Of a stretch of DNA of 64,000 nucleotides, positions 1 through 12,000 are shown piece by piece. The stretch is from positions 87,792,001-87,856,000 of the forward strand of contig NC_077222.1 of NCBI RefSeq assembly GCF_024763615.1. Reading direction: 5' to 3'. The DNA is from Phlebotomus papatasi (Eukaryota; Arthropoda; Insecta; Diptera; Psychodidae). The position numbers were made by a program, and so were the translations under genes. How positions within the stretch are numbered: position 1 is the first letter of the stretch; every line of letters begins with the position of its first letter. The notes under the pieces were generated by a model. That model ran no database searches. It saw nothing but the letters and a program-made list of their open reading frames with translations, and had not been told where the DNA came from.

Positions 1-40
1 TAGAATAAAACGAAAATATTTACTTTTCTAAATGAAAATA

Positions 41-257
41 GGAGGAGGTGGGGCACTTTTAAATTTGGGAAGCTTTAAAATTGAGGTTTTTCTTCTATTT
101 TTAAATGGATCTGAACCTTAAAATTAAATAATTTAGCTCCACAAACCAATTGTGTAGCTGAATTGTATGATTATGTGGCTCACTAAGTACCATTTAAAAA
201 TAGAAAAATAAAATCCAATTTCAAAGATACCCCAATATAAAAGTGCCCTACTTCTCG
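41..257. mobile_element. MITE, GGGGGAAGT-type termini, degenerate copy
   Basis: The left end reads GGAGGAGGTGGGGCAC after a TA. The right side carries the inverted match AAAAGTGCCCTACTTC, giving imperfect terminal inverted repeats around a ~217-bp AT-rich core. The interior (ATTTAGCTCC..., TATTTTTAAATGG and its complement) is the same family as the copies near 2.1-2.5 kb and 45.8-46.1 kb. There is no coding capacity. The right border is eroded and good only to about 5 bp. A Tc1/mariner-like origin is inferred from the TA flank alone. Confidence 0.6.
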
Positions 258-1024
258 CTGAGTGTGCCTACCGCTTACTAAAGTCACAAGTAAAAACATT
301 TTAAGCTTTTTTGATTTAGCTTCTTTTTCAAAATCAATATGTACAATTTCCACTATCAATGACTATTTACGTAAAAACAAGAATAGAAAATATAAAATAA
401 ATCAAATCACTTGTTGGAAATCGTAAAATAATTAATTCAAAATTTGTAAATAGAATAAAATAAATAAATGGGTCAATTCGGAAATTAGCTAATTTGTTTT
501 TCTGATCAACCAACAAATGTAGTTCAATAAAAGACAATAGAATAAATAGGTAACGGATACTGATTTTCGCAAATAAATGCTTAATTCAAATTTGTTCAAT
601 AAATATCACGAATAGGGTGGAATAACCACTATCCGTCACTTTTGATAAAAAATAACTACTTTCCTCTTTTATTTTTTATTTAACTCCTTAAATTTTCATC
701 CAAAAAATTGTCTTTTTTAAGATTTTTTCATTGCTAATATATTCTATTAGCTGAAATTCTTTACAATCTCTTCTTGTTGATGATTACGTGATTAATGACA
801 AGATCATAAAGTCAAATTCAATTTAAACTCGAGTGAAAGGAGTAGGTTAACCTTATGAAATTATTTGGTTAAGAAAAAAATAGACATTAGGATTTAACGA
901 AATATTTATAATCTAAAAGAGATGTAACGCAGCAAAACCAATTCAGTTTTAATAAATGATCAAGTGATCAAGTACAAATTTTCTAACCAGTCTTATTTTT
1001 AAAGTAACAAAAGTTGTTTTATTT
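258..1024. other. AT-rich stretch, no gene seen
   Basis: No ORF of note, no splice-bordered coding stretch and no clear repeat border was seen. It is simple AT-rich intergenic or intronic DNA, possibly inside an upstream intron of the dpr gene whose later exons start at 8930. Confidence 0.5.
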
Positions 1025-1037
1025 AGGTATTGGCCTA

Positions 1038-1160
1038 AATCCGTAAAGGCAAATTCCTGAAAAGGTTAAAATCCCGAGTCGAGCTCCCAAAGGTCAAGAT
1101 TCCGAAAGGATCGAAATCCCAAATAGTCCAAATCCCGAATGCATCGAAATCCCGAAATTA
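1038..1160. repeat. Decayed foldback-type minisatellite arm (AAATCCCGAAA units)
   Basis: Units resembling AAAATCCCGAAAG recur with mutations (AAATCCCGAGTCG, GATTCCGAAAGG, AAATCCCAAATAG, AAATCCCGAATGC, AAATCCCGAAA). This is the unit of the better-preserved inverted arms at 15975-16325 and 60405-60735. Only one arm is visible here, and it abuts the 3' end of the non-LTR relic that follows. Confidence 0.55.
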
Positions 1161-1164
1161 TATA

Positions 1165-2035
1165 AAAATTACCGGCCACAAGAGACACGGCGAACATAAC
1201 ATATAGGCCGCCACAAGGGACCGAGGTCAGGTTCAGGCCAGGCTTCTCTCAGCCTCGATCGCCTTCCATACTCCATAAATCGATATTACAACTCCATGCA
1301 GCAACAGAGGGCGAACTTGGAGACATTAGTTTCGAGCTTCCGGGTGTAAACACCTAGGCGCTTTAGACCCGCCACCGTCCCTGGGAGATTGCTGCCCTTG
1401 GTGTGTATTCTGAGATGGCGAGTTTTTCACGTGAGAAATTCACGGCTCTGAGATCACCTTTAGTAACCATTTTGTCAAACTTTCGTCAAAAATTTCATGT
1501 GAATTCTTAGATGATGTAAGTGTTTCACGTGACATTTTTTGTGAAAGTTTAACCAAACGTTTACAGGAAACAGGAAACGATCTAAAAACCGTGAGTTTCT
1601 CACGTGAAAAACTCACGCATCTCAGAATTCATACCCTGGTTTCCATTACGATGGGACCAACTGCCACGGAGGTTGCTCCGTACGTCTCGCATCTTTCCTA
1701 GCAAGTCCATCCTCATCCTCGTGGCGGACTACTACATCGACTACGAATGCCCCTTCCCGGTTCTTTACCACCAGGTCGGGTTGGAGACGGGTGCCATTGG
1801 GGAGTGTGAAGGTCTGCTATTTGGGGAGCGTTACCCCCTGCGACCTTTCGTGCCACTTCAACCGTGACGAGATCATGGGTCTTGTTCTAGCGCTGGATCC
1901 TTTTGCTTTTTGTCTAGATATAGACACTGAGAATGTAGCCCAGAGTCGCCGGAACCGCCCGCATGCCCGGCAGGTCACATCGGGGTTCCCGGTGAATTTG
2001 GCGGTGAAGATCCTGTTCCCTTGTAGGGGCTTAAA
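1165..2035 (-). pseudogene. Non-LTR retrotransposon 3' fragment, R2-type restriction-like endonuclease
   Basis: This block is visibly richer in G+C than its surroundings. Read on the minus strand it translates in pieces to a CRACGR zinc-binding stretch, then TRLQPDLVVKNREG and AFVVDVVVRHEDEDGLARK, then TVAGLKRLGVYTRKLETNV and a terminal stop at 1286-1288. The order Cys motif, PD...(V)VDV, conserved C-terminus is that of the C-terminal PD-(D/E)xK endonuclease region of R2/R4-class non-LTR retrotransposons, which nick a specific target and prime reverse transcription there. The frame is broken by stops between the zinc motif and the endonuclease, and a 236-bp MITE splits the C-terminal part. 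The 5' part, including reverse transcriptase, is missing. It is a dead 5'-truncated copy; the clade within RLE elements is not resolved. Confidence 0.7.
1400..1635. mobile_element. MITE inserted in the RLE retrotransposon relic
   Basis: The left end GGTGTGTATTCTGAGATG is matched at the right end, inverted, by GGTATGAATTCTGAGATG, and the inverted homology continues through GAGTTTTTCACGTGAGAAA for over 40 bp. Removing it rejoins the minus-strand reading of the retrotransposon C-terminus. CACGTGA hexamers repeat inside both arms. No ORF of its own. The exact target duplication is ambiguous, perhaps about 6 bp (ACCAGG / ACCAAG on the minus strand). Confidence 0.7.
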
Positions 2036-2091
2036 TATATTATACTCAAATTGCCCTTCTGATTAAAAATATTTTATTGAAAATATGATTA

Positions 2092-2523
2092 GGAGGAAGT
2101 AGGGCTCCTTTAAAAGTGGAGTAGCTTCGAAATAGGGATTTTTCACTTACTTTTAAATAAAATTTGGCCTTAGGGGGAAGTAGGGAATCTTTGAAAGTGG
2201 GGCATCTTTGAAATTGGGATTTCTTACCTGTTTTTAAATAAAATTGAGCCATATTATGATATAACTTAGATGCAAAAACAGATTGAGAATCTAAATTATA
2301 TCACAAAAAGGCTCAATTTTATTTAAAAATAGGTGAAAAATCCCAATTTCAAAGGTGCCCCAGTTTCAAAAGTGCCCCACTTCCCCCTATCGTGATGTAA
2401 TTTAGCTTCATAAACAGATTGAGAAGCTAAATTACATTATGATATGGCTCAGTTCCATATAAGCATAGAAGAAAAATCCAAATTTTAAAGGTGCCCCACT
2501 TTTAATGGTGCCCTACTACCCCC
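2092..2523. mobile_element. MITE, GGGGGAAGT family, outer copy split by a second copy
   Basis: TA duplications sit at 2090-2091 and 2524-2525. The termini are GGAGGAAGTAGGGCTCC on the left and, inverted, GGGGGTAGTAGGGCACC on the right. The interior has the family signature (TTTTTCACTTACTTTTAAAT, AACAGATTGAGAAGCTAAAT). Its centre is interrupted by another member of the same family at 2173-2387. Without the insert the element would be about 215 bp, like its guest. Confidence 0.8.
2173..2387. mobile_element. MITE, GGGGGAAGT family, nested inner copy
   Basis: Termini GGGGGAAGTAGGG and CCCACTTCCCCC are inverted, with TA at 2171-2172 and 2388-2389. The arms pair almost throughout (TTTGAAAGTGGGGCATCTTTGAAATTGGGA against its complement on the right). 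It is 215 bp long and sits in the middle of the outer copy at 2092-2523, so it is the younger insertion. Confidence 0.85.
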
Positions 2524-2901
2524 TAGTATAAGAGCCAATCAGGAACTGACTCAGTTGAAGAGGAAATGTTTAGCTTCGCGGAATTCCTCCTCACCAATTG
2601 CAAGTGCCATATAAAAGAATTTGCTTATTAATCAAATATTCGCAAACTGGACTTTGATATGAATGGGTTCGCGACACCCTTGTGGAGTATTTATGCGGGC
2701 ACGCAGGGTCGTGAGGAAAAGGAAGCGGTGCAGCAGCTTAGGACAATAGAGCCACTGATCCCCTCCACCTGACTTCCAGTGAACGCGGGAAAGGCCTTTC
2801 CCTGGTCACGACTTTCAGCCCAGGTACTCAGCACCTCCTTGCGCTCCCGGGACTTAAAGTTCTCAACGGCCTGTGAGCGTGAGGACACCAAGGGCCACGT
2901 A

Positions 2902-3024
2902 GGGGAAACTGGGGCACCACCAAACACTAATTTTTAGTTCTAAACTACTTGGACTATCTCGACCATTCTTTCAGTGGATAAGTAGGTTTGGTGGTACCCC
3001 GTGTTTGGTGGTGCCCCAGTTTCC
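2902..3024. mobile_element. Short palindromic MITE (GGGGAAACTGGGGCACCACC termini)
   Basis: TA at 2900-2901 and 3025-3026 flank a 123-bp element whose 5' end GGGGAAACTGGGGCACCACC is repeated inverted at the 3' end. The same family recurs at 40496-40661. The terminal GGGG after TA resembles the other MITE families here. Confidence 0.85.
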
Positions 3025-3039
3025 CCTAAACAGTTTAAC

Positions 3040-3445
3040 CGAAGTATAGCCCCTCATTTTTGCTCGGAGATCCCCGGCATCCTCCGGACGGAGTAGCACT
3101 GGGTCTACAAATGTGGTGAAATTGAGACCGAGCTTGAGAATTGTTGCCTGGACTAATAACTCAATCCTTGGGACTCCAAGACCTCCATCTTTGTTTCTAA
3201 AAGTGTCATTATCTACTCCCATACTACCTGAGTTTATTAAAGACAAAGGGTTATTTCCTATATTTTGGAAAATTATTCTATATCTACACATTATCCTCCG
3301 TATAATTTTGTTCTCTTTAGGATTTTGACCCATTCGGTATATCCACCCATTCAGAATTTAGTTTTTCAGGATTTTGACTCATTCGTAATTTTTGTTTTCG
3401 GATTCAGATTTTTGGCTTTCAGGGTTTTGGCCGCGGTACCGGTTT
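3040..3445. mobile_element. Decayed foldback-like element, core plus one arm
   Basis: The core (AAAAGTGTCATTATCTACTCCC ... GGAAAATTATTCTA ... ATAATTTTGTTCTC) matches the core of the element at 15975-16325 (AAAAGTGTCATAACTACTCCC ... GGAAATTATTCTAAAC). It is followed by eroded units of the type GGATTTTGACCCATTC and TTTTTGGCTTTCAGGG. The left arm is unrecognisable. ORFs here are products of the repeat. Confidence 0.6.
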
Positions 3446-4898
3446 TATTTATTTTTTGACTAGATTAATTTTCGGCAGACCAATACTAATATACTGTTAA
3501 CGTACTGGGCTTTAACCTAATGTAATTTGGATAAACAAAACAATTGTAGATCCAAATTAAATTACAGCTGGATCCAGCTTTTTTATAAATATGCGAAAAA
3601 TAGCGTTTTTAATATATCCCTAGCTCAATGTTAGTCCCATCTGTCCCTAATTATTAACTTTAAATGGTTTAACTTCGCATTTGTATTTTTGAATGCACAA
3701 ATTTAACAAAATACCAATTACAGTCCTGAAATAATTGCCAAAGATTCAATGTTAAATCAGTGTTGCATCTGGAAATACAATTTATCAATATTTTAGAGTA
3801 TTTTCTCGACTAAATTTTAAATTGAAAAGTTCTTGATAAAAACTGTTTTGAACTAATACCGAGCACTACTTAATAAGTTGACTTATTAGATTTCTATTCC
3901 ATTTCGAATGTAACAAAATATAGTACACTTCACGTGCTTTTGTCGGAATGTCCAATTTTTCAGCTTGAACGTGAAAACTATGCATTTGGATTACTTGCAA
4001 TTTTAATTACAGATTTTCGACCCATAAATCTACCTAAAACTGAAAAACTTTTATTAAGAAAAAAATCTATATGTAACAGAAGAAATGCTGAAAAGCAAGA
4101 ACCAAAAGAGGATGTGACGTTAGCATGAAAATATAGGGAAAAATGGCAATTTCACCTCTACCTTTATTTCCTATTGCACCAAAACTTATTACCGTAGAAA
4201 TTACTTTAAATGCAAATTAAGTATTAACCCCCCCCCCCCTCCATGTCTACGTTGCCGCACTGAAACATTCATCATTGCGGGGAGTTGCTTTGTATGCAAC
4301 ACCATAGCAAAACATTACCATTTATGAATGGAAAAGTGGGAAACTGTTGATGGGTTTATATTATTCCAACCCTTACCAGTTCCACTCAGAAAAAACACTG
4401 CAAATACATATTTGGGGTGTATGTGGATTTTAGGTAAATTAAATAAATTTAATTATATGAAACTTGTGAAGCTTTCCCCTGTATGGGAAATGTACGCTTA
4501 GTTGCCGCAATTTATACTAGTTATTTGCAATTTTGTGCCAGTGGCAGTGGGGAAAGGGTGGATTTTAATAATATACAAAATCCTCATTGTGGGGTGTTTA
4601 ATTGAAAATTCATTGAAAACTGCTAAATTGAATTTTATCAGTATTGTAGTCACAGAATTTTGGTGCAATTTCTGCGGCTCGGGTTTTTTACAAATTTCAA
4701 TCGTAGCCAATAAATTAAGCAAATTTTCTATTACAACATTGAAATTGTTTACTAGGCTTTGAAGCATAGAGGGCGAAAATGAACCCTTTATTGACTTGAT
4801 ATTTAAGTCTATACACTATAAAAAAAAGTTAGATTGCATCCAAATCAGTTACAGTATTCTTTGAAGACAACTGTAAAATAATTCAGCAAAAATATTTA
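3446..4898. other. AT-rich stretch; decayed inverted-repeat debris and a C12 tract
   Basis: About 3480-3625 holds debris similar to the core of the MITE at 53399-53606 (TAATGTAATTT, GATCCAGCTTTTTT, ATATGCGAAAAATA, CCCTAGCTCA). A run of 12 C lies at 4228-4239. Small overlapping ORFs on both strands at 4498-4767 look like chance ORFs. No gene seen. Confidence 0.45.
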
Positions 4899-5083
4899 GG
4901 GTAAAATGAGGTAGTTTGGAACATTTTATAATTTGGGACATTTGAGACTTTCTCACTGTTTCAAATGAGCAAAGAGAAAACACCGACCGCGAAATAAAAG
5001 GAAAAGACGATTAATCTCTAAAACAGTGAGAAAATCTCAAATGTACCAAATTGTAAATGGTTCCAAATTACCCCATTTTACCC
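4899..5083. mobile_element. MITE (GGGTAAAATGAGGTA termini, TA duplication)
   Basis: TA at 4897-4898 and 5084-5085 flank a 185-bp element with termini GGGTAAAATGAGGTAGTTTGG and, inverted, GGGTAAAATGGGGTAATTTGG. Inner arms AGACTTTCTCACTGTTT / AAACAGTGAGAAAATCT also pair. Non-coding. Confidence 0.85.
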
Positions 5084-5085
5084 TA

Positions 5086-8000
5086 TTTATCCAAAATAAT
5101 TATTATTAAAAGTTGATGATTTTTCTTCTGCCAAAGTCTGGCTAAAAGTTTGAGATTAATTTTCCTAACATGTTTTAAGTAAAAATATAACCTTTTATTT
5201 AGACTGGATAACCTATATCTTACAACTTTTCTCTATTTGAGCTTAGTTTTTGTAACAATAGGGACCACTTGACCCATAAGCAACTAACTTACTATGAATC
5301 TTTGGTCCATATATCGTAAAATTTTATACTGTGAAAGAAGTCTGACCTATAAGTTACTAAGATAAAATTACTCAATATTTAAAATTCCATGAAGAGAAGT
5401 TGTTTTTGGTTCTCATACACAAAATACTCATTGGTAAGCCATGGGCGAAATACACCGTGACAGCTCTCGCGAGACCTCAAATTGACTTTGTAAATTTTTA
5501 ACATCCTCCCTGAGGGCATTTCATCAGAAAAAGTCCCAAGAATTTGTCACGCAAAATACCACAAAGACAAAACAAATAAAAATCCACCCACCGCCCATGG
5601 CACATTATCTTCAGAATAATTGGATTGTTATTATTCGCATACGTTTTACCCCCGAGAACATTTTCCACTCTGACCCTATTCTCCTGGTATGGTGAGGGCT
5701 TGGGTGGGAAAAAGCCGCTCCTACGGATAATTTACTGCAAGAAGTATCTGTGGATATTTTTCCGGTGCTCCACCACACAGACTCCGCCCTCGGATAATGT
5801 CATCTCTCGAAAAAAAAAAAAGAAATTCTGGAGTTTGGGTGAGAAGTTCGGGAAAAAATTATGAAGATCCTGGTAATGTAATTTTTTTTTCTCCCTGCCT
5901 TTTTCCACGTACTGATAACTCGTGTGTTGGTATAAATTTATGATATTAGTGTCATGTGGAAGACAAATATGCTGACAACATGAAGCTTCTGTGTGGTCTT
6001 GTGGTTGGTGTTTGCCAAAAAAAGAAGAGGACTCTTGCAGGATTTTTCTCCACAGTTTGCCAGAAATATGCCACCTTTTGTGCATATTCTGTGCCCCTCG
6101 AGGAGGGTTGAATGTAACTGCGGAAAAAAGAAACTACTTGACTGAGTACACAAGACGACCCATTGAGCAGAAAATTACCAGAGTTGCGATAAAACGTTGA
6201 TTAGCTTTTTCCAGATGTAGTTGAAGATATTGACCTGAAAAGATAAGATTCCGGCATAAGAATGCATTAAATCCTTAATACAAAATGTGTAAGATTAAGT
6301 TAGGTTACGTTGATTGTACAATATCAAAAACATTTAAAGCGTACGACTTACTCTACAATTTCTAACCCAGGTGATGGACAAGTTAATCCTAACACGAGTT
6401 TCGGACTAGGAGCTTAGCCCTATTCAATAAGGCTTCGAAACAGGAGAATTTTTAATGGTTTTTCAAAATCAAATGGATCACTTGGTCTTTATATCTAATC
6501 TTAAATCAAAATTGTTGTCCTGGGCCCTGGAATAACCCGTTTATTCGCTCTCAGGAGCCCAGGACTCGGAGCTTCATACTCCTCACTTCACGGTCAAACC
6601 CAGACTGCCTCTATTTCCTTCTCGCATTCCATTTCTCTCATGCTGTCACGAAGGGAAATGGCACACAATTTTCAAATAAATGACCGTTAGGAGTATTGTA
6701 GAAGAAACGACTCCTACAAAATTATCTCAAAAACCCTGCAAGATTAGGATTTTTAAAAATTGAGTCATATCATTAAACCAGAGGTCCCGTCCCAAGTCCC
6801 AAGCTCGTAAAATCCTCTTAAAGTTTTTAATACAGAAGAAGGTGGGGTTATACTGAGTTGGACAGTTTTACAACTTTCTAAAAGAAGCCGACCCTAACCA
6901 CATAGTTTTTAGATCAATAATTGATTTGTACATTCAAATTAATTTTGCGTTAAAACCCAACTTTATTTACACATTTGCAATGAAATAGTGTTTTCTTTTC
7001 GGGTATTTTCCAGCAAGTAAGTTGAATAATGGTGTGGAAGATTTTTGACAGACTATGGTAAAGTTGTCATCGTGTCACTAGACTCCTCGCTGTTGGCAAC
7101 CCTTCCTATAGCGAGTAATTTTATCGCTTTTTGAAAACCTTTTTATCTTAAAAAATCTAATCCTAAGTTAAATTTTACCAAAAAATTATGATTGGTAAGA
7201 AATTAGATCAGTTAAACCATATGACTAAGCCCTAAGTCATATGTCTGAAGTCCATATAAATTTCCAAATTTTTGGTCTTAGCCAAAACCCGATCTATTCA
7301 GACTACGACCTAAGCAATAAGTCTCAGCCATAAGTCCCTAACCTGTAGCCGGTATAATGGTCTAATTGAAACTTTAATGTAAGTTTTAGGTTAGGGGAAA
7401 GTGGACCTATATTGAGCTATGGCTACATCGAAACACGACACTTGACGCTGAATTACATTACGTTAAAGCACAGTTTTGTTTAGAAAAATGCAGAAAATAT
7501 GGTATATCAATGTAGCCCCAGTAAATTTAATATATTTTAAATATTCACCGATGAACTTGACTCACTTTAACTGAGCATACTTAATTATAAACCTAATCTT
7601 TGTTTATTCCTATCTTGGTTTAGCATCTACTCTACATATAGTCTCGAATTATGTTATACGTTTTAAACTATTTTTTGTACTGTACATAATAGAATAAAAA
7701 ATTTAATTTTTTAAAATAGTTACAATAGTTTTTCAAAGCTGTTTAACTAGAAAAGAGCACCGTAACACACTTATTTACGATTTCTACTATGAAAAATAAA
7801 TTTTGAAAATTCCGATATTATAATTTTTATATACGAAAATGTTTCCTTAAATTCTTTTTGAGCAGGGTCTGTAGACAAATTAAAATACTAATTCTTTGCA
7901 GATATACAGAATTTTAGAAGGAGTTCAAATAACGTAAAAAAGTTCAAAACTTCCTAACAAACCAGACAGAAAAGGATTGATGTTATATCTATACATAATA

Positions 8001-8412
8001 TATCTTTATAAAAATAATATAATATAATAATTAATATAATATAATAATAATAAATAAAATAATATATAATAATAATTGTGATATCATTACAACTAATATA
8101 TATTTTTTTAATTGTTACTAGAAGATGTTTTTACTCAAGAAACTTGGCAGTTGTTCAAAAAAGTTTGAAATTTATACATTTGAATTATTTAACAAATATT
8201 GCTACAAACCTTTCGATTTAGAGTAGGAACTTAAAACAAATTACGTAAGGTATTTGCAATATTCTGAATTTTATGGCTGATAAATGAGTAATTTTGAATT
8301 ATGCATAGATAAATTTTATATGAGTTTTCTCACTAGATTTATTTTAGTAACAATTCCCGCTTGTGGTAAAAATTTTCCCTCAGGGCCCAGCTAATTTGTA
8401 GTAGGTGAATTA
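5086..8412. other. AT-rich DNA without a recognisable gene
   Basis: ORFs of 70-117 codons around 5625-6200 lie on both strands across the same bases and show no domain. A slightly GC-richer stretch at 6520-6660 is unassigned. 7390-7520 carries half of a TAGGGGAAAGTGGACC-type MITE. 7990-8110 is an AT microsatellite of ATAATA/ATATAA runs. No coding feature can be supported. Confidence 0.45.
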
Positions 8413-8699
8413 TGGTGCTATTCCAAAGAAAAATGAAAAGTGAAAACCGAAATCTTTTTCCTGAATATTTTTTTTAGGACAAGAGTGTTCACACGTGCTA
8501 TTGCGTTATTGACCTTTTTGTGTTGGTCGTTGTTAAGGCTGTTTTCTCAAGGCCTTGGTATGTTCAAAAACCACCAAACAGTCGTGACATGAACCAATAC
8601 GTAGAAAAGTCGATAACGTAGAAGCACATGAGAACAGACTTGTAGTAGAAAAAAATGTTCAAAAGAAAGATTTTTCCTCTTTTCATTGGAATAGCACCA
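8413..8699. mobile_element. MITE (TGGTGCTATTCCAA termini)
   Basis: TGGTGCTATTCCAAAGAAAA at the left is matched inverted by TTTTCATTGGAATAGCACCA at the right, with AAAATGAAAAGTG-type sequence inside both arms. Flanks are TA (left) and TT-like (right), so the duplication is decayed. It is about 287 bp, non-coding, and ends roughly 230 bp upstream of the first visible dpr exon. Confidence 0.7.
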
Positions 8700-8929
8700 T
8701 TGCGTATGTGCTGTGCACTCCAATCATACCGATGTTGCAAATTGAAATCTCTAATCTACCATCTACAAAGAGTTTCCAAATCTGTTTTGGTAGCAAAAAT
8801 GATGATGTAATGAGAGTTTCGCAAAGAGTAGCACATCATAAAAAAATTTTGCCGGACAATTTAACACATGGACAAAATGAGAGAGTCCCTTTCACTAAGT
8901 ACCCAACATGTTTTTGTGCTCCATTGCAG

Positions 8930-9057
8930 AACCCATTACGGAAATTATTGGTGGGCACGACCTGTTTATCAACAAGGATTCAACGATAAATCTAACATGT
9001 GTAGTGCGTTATGCTCCGGAACCGCCACCGGCGATGATTTGGTCACACAATCGTGAG
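8930..9057 (+). CDS. dpr exon: start of Ig domain 2
   Basis: The acceptor is TTTTTGTGCTCCATTGCAG ending at 8929 and the donor is GAG|GTGAGT at 9058. The exon encodes the Ig2 A-to-C strands with the first cysteine (NLTC, also an N-glycosylation sequon) and the core tryptophan. It enters with two bases of a codon, so the unseen upstream exon must end in phase 1. The 75-bp intron after it is typical of insect short introns. Confidence 0.88.
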
Positions 9058-12000
9058 GTGAGTCTCTTGCACCCCTTTCCCCACATCCTCCACTTCAACA
9101 ACTTCTGATAATGCTCTTGTGAAAATGTCCAGGTGATAAACTTCGATTCACCCAGAGGCGGAATATCTCTGGTGACGGAGAAAGGACCACTCACAACTAG
9201 CCGATTGCTCGTCCAAAAAGCCTCCCAGATAGACTCAGGGCTCTACACATGTGCCCCCTCAAATGCCAATCCGTCGTCAGTTCGCGTCCACATCCTCAAT
9301 GGTAAGACTCCATCATTTATTCACCCCCGAACATTATTCATTTACGATATATAACCAGAAATACTCCAGCTGCAATTAATGCACTATTTCGCACTAAAGC
9401 GTTCCATTTTGTTGAGGTTTACCAAACATTTTCACTCCATTACCACCACATGAAGATCAACATTATGCCCTCTGAAATACCCCATTTGATGCATCAGAAA
9501 TGTAATTGAATTCTAGAGCATTATGCATTAATGTGGAATAACATTCTGGTTAATAATCAAAGTTTTCATATGCTCATTTCTGTTCCTCATATTTACCATA
9601 TTGCAGTAAAAGTTATACTGAATTTGAGATGGTTAAATAGTGAAAATACTTAGCTCAAGGGTATTTCATTTTGAGTGGGGATTTAACGAGAAATTTCGTT
9701 GAAATTTATAGAGCATGATGATCCATTCCTTGAAACGAACATGAGACAGGAGACCTATCATTATGATTTACAATAATGTCCTGATTACAGGGAATGGCAT
9801 AAATGTTTTTCCAGTGAATTTTTAATTATAATTTTGAATACTTAAGGTGATGATGCAGCTGATAGTTTTACTCTAATGTGAAAATGGCTTACTAATAATT
9901 TAAATAAATTATTAAAAAAAAAACTTCTAGTTTTCTAGTTTAAAAACAGAAAAGCATAAACATTGAAGCTATATTAGTTGAACTTAAAGCTGAAGACCTA
10001 TATTATGTCAAAGTTGATCATCATAAAGCTTAATAAAACATTAAGGAACCTTACTTCTTAACGTGATGACCACACTTAATGACTTAAATCGAGAGATGGA
10101 TGAGTCAAAAGTTGATGAAAGTGTCATCTAGGTTAAAGTGGTACAAGTTGGGCAATGATACAATTTGAACAATGGTACAATTTGGACAGGGCTTTTTTCT
10201 TGATAAATTTAGTACTTTATTTATATTTGTATATTTTTAATGCTTTAGTTTTATAATTTGGTTCCTTGTGCTTAAAAACAAATTTTGTACTGATCAAGAA
10301 AAAAGCCATATCCAACTTGTACCGGCGAATTGTCCAACTTGTGACACTATGTCCAACTTATATCACTTTACCCTAATCATTATTTTAATAATTACGTTAA
10401 TTCATCTCTCGGCTTAAGTCGTAAGTGGATCCAGCATAACCGATATTAACCTATTTTGTCCACCGTATCTGTGAAATATGTAAGAACCAGCCATATGCAA
10501 TCCTTATGCAGTTTTCAGACTTGAAGTTTAACCCAATTCCCAAGGGTGTCAAAGTTTTAAGCCAGTACCAGTTTCAGTTATTTCGTATAATCTGCTAGAA
10601 CAATTGTCCTCATAAATCAAAATATGTCCAAAAATCTTTCCAATTACGAAACAAGGTTATATGCGAACCTTAAAACTCATGACCATATTCAGATACAAAA
10701 TCAATTCGTTTTTGTAGTTTAGAAAAGAAGTACAATAAGACACTTATTCGGTTTGGAATTTTGCGTTTCTTTGTAATTCAATAGAAAAAAAAAATCTTTA
10801 AAAAAATTATTCCGGTAAACTCAGATAATTGGGAGAAAAGCTGATCTCTGTGGTCGCCTACATCCCCTAAGGAGTGAAGAAAGCATGGTGGCAGCGTGCC
10901 CGGATGGTTGTCTAATCCATGCGGGTGCCAACTTTTTGAGGTGACTGGATGAATACGATGGCACGCTGCCTAGAGAGTGCCTGAGCATTTCAAAAACCTA
11001 TTTTTAGTATTTTTGGCACAACTAAACATGTTTTTATTAAAAATTGACATTTGGAATCGGAAACTAGCAATTTAGAAATGACCACTTTTGCGAAAACTAA
11101 ATTTTACTAGTTTAAATGATTAAAAGAAATGTTTCATTTAAGGATTTTTAACGCATACCGACATATCCTTTGAGGATTTTAACTCAAGATTGAAGCAATA
11201 AATGTCCTAAAATTTTACTCTTCGTTTAACCCTTTAAGGACGAGAAGGTTAAAAATCGGGAATCAGAAAAAATCACTTTTTCTGACTTTTTAGAGCAAAG
11301 CATAACCTTAGAAGATCGTAGGAATCATTTCATTTTTGGGTCACCGGTGACCCAATCGTCCTTAAAAGGTTAAGCTTATTAATAAGACGTTAGAAGATAT
11401 TTTCAAAACTAATTGTTTAATTTGGTCCAGAGTTAAGTGGTTTGTGTAATAAATATTCGTATCGATAATTCTTCCAAAACCTGTTGATAAAAGGGATTTT
11501 CAACCCTTATATGATAGGGAGTTTAAATACTTTAGTATATAAAAGTTATTCTTACATTAAAAACCAGGTAAAGTATTTGATGTATATTTTTTTCGTAAAA
11601 TTTTAATCTCAAAGTTCTAGATTTAATCGAAAAAGTGGTTTCGGCAAAAGGATCCGTACCTTCTAGTTATAGGTTTGAATAACAGTTATAGCTACAAATT
11701 ACTTTTCGGAAAGCCATTTATTTAGTTTATCAAACTCTTCTTCTGTAAATTAAAATTATTGAAAGAATGATTATTATAATATTCTATTGCATGAAAATAT
11801 TATAAAATATTACTAAATAAAAATATTTTTCTCGATAATACACAATACACAGTTAGTACACTACTGATGCTATCTACGAAATACCAGCTATAAGCTATAC
11901 GATATTTTCCATGTTTTAAAGCTAAAACATTTGCTCAAATGTCTTTTTAATTTTAAAACTGAGCAAAAAGTATTTTTACTTAGAATTGTGCACTAGAAGG

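Noticed and set aside
5732..6153. Overlapping minus-strand ORFs of 117 and 71 codons
   Set aside because: Poly-A/T tracts and shadow ORFs on the opposite strand; no domain.
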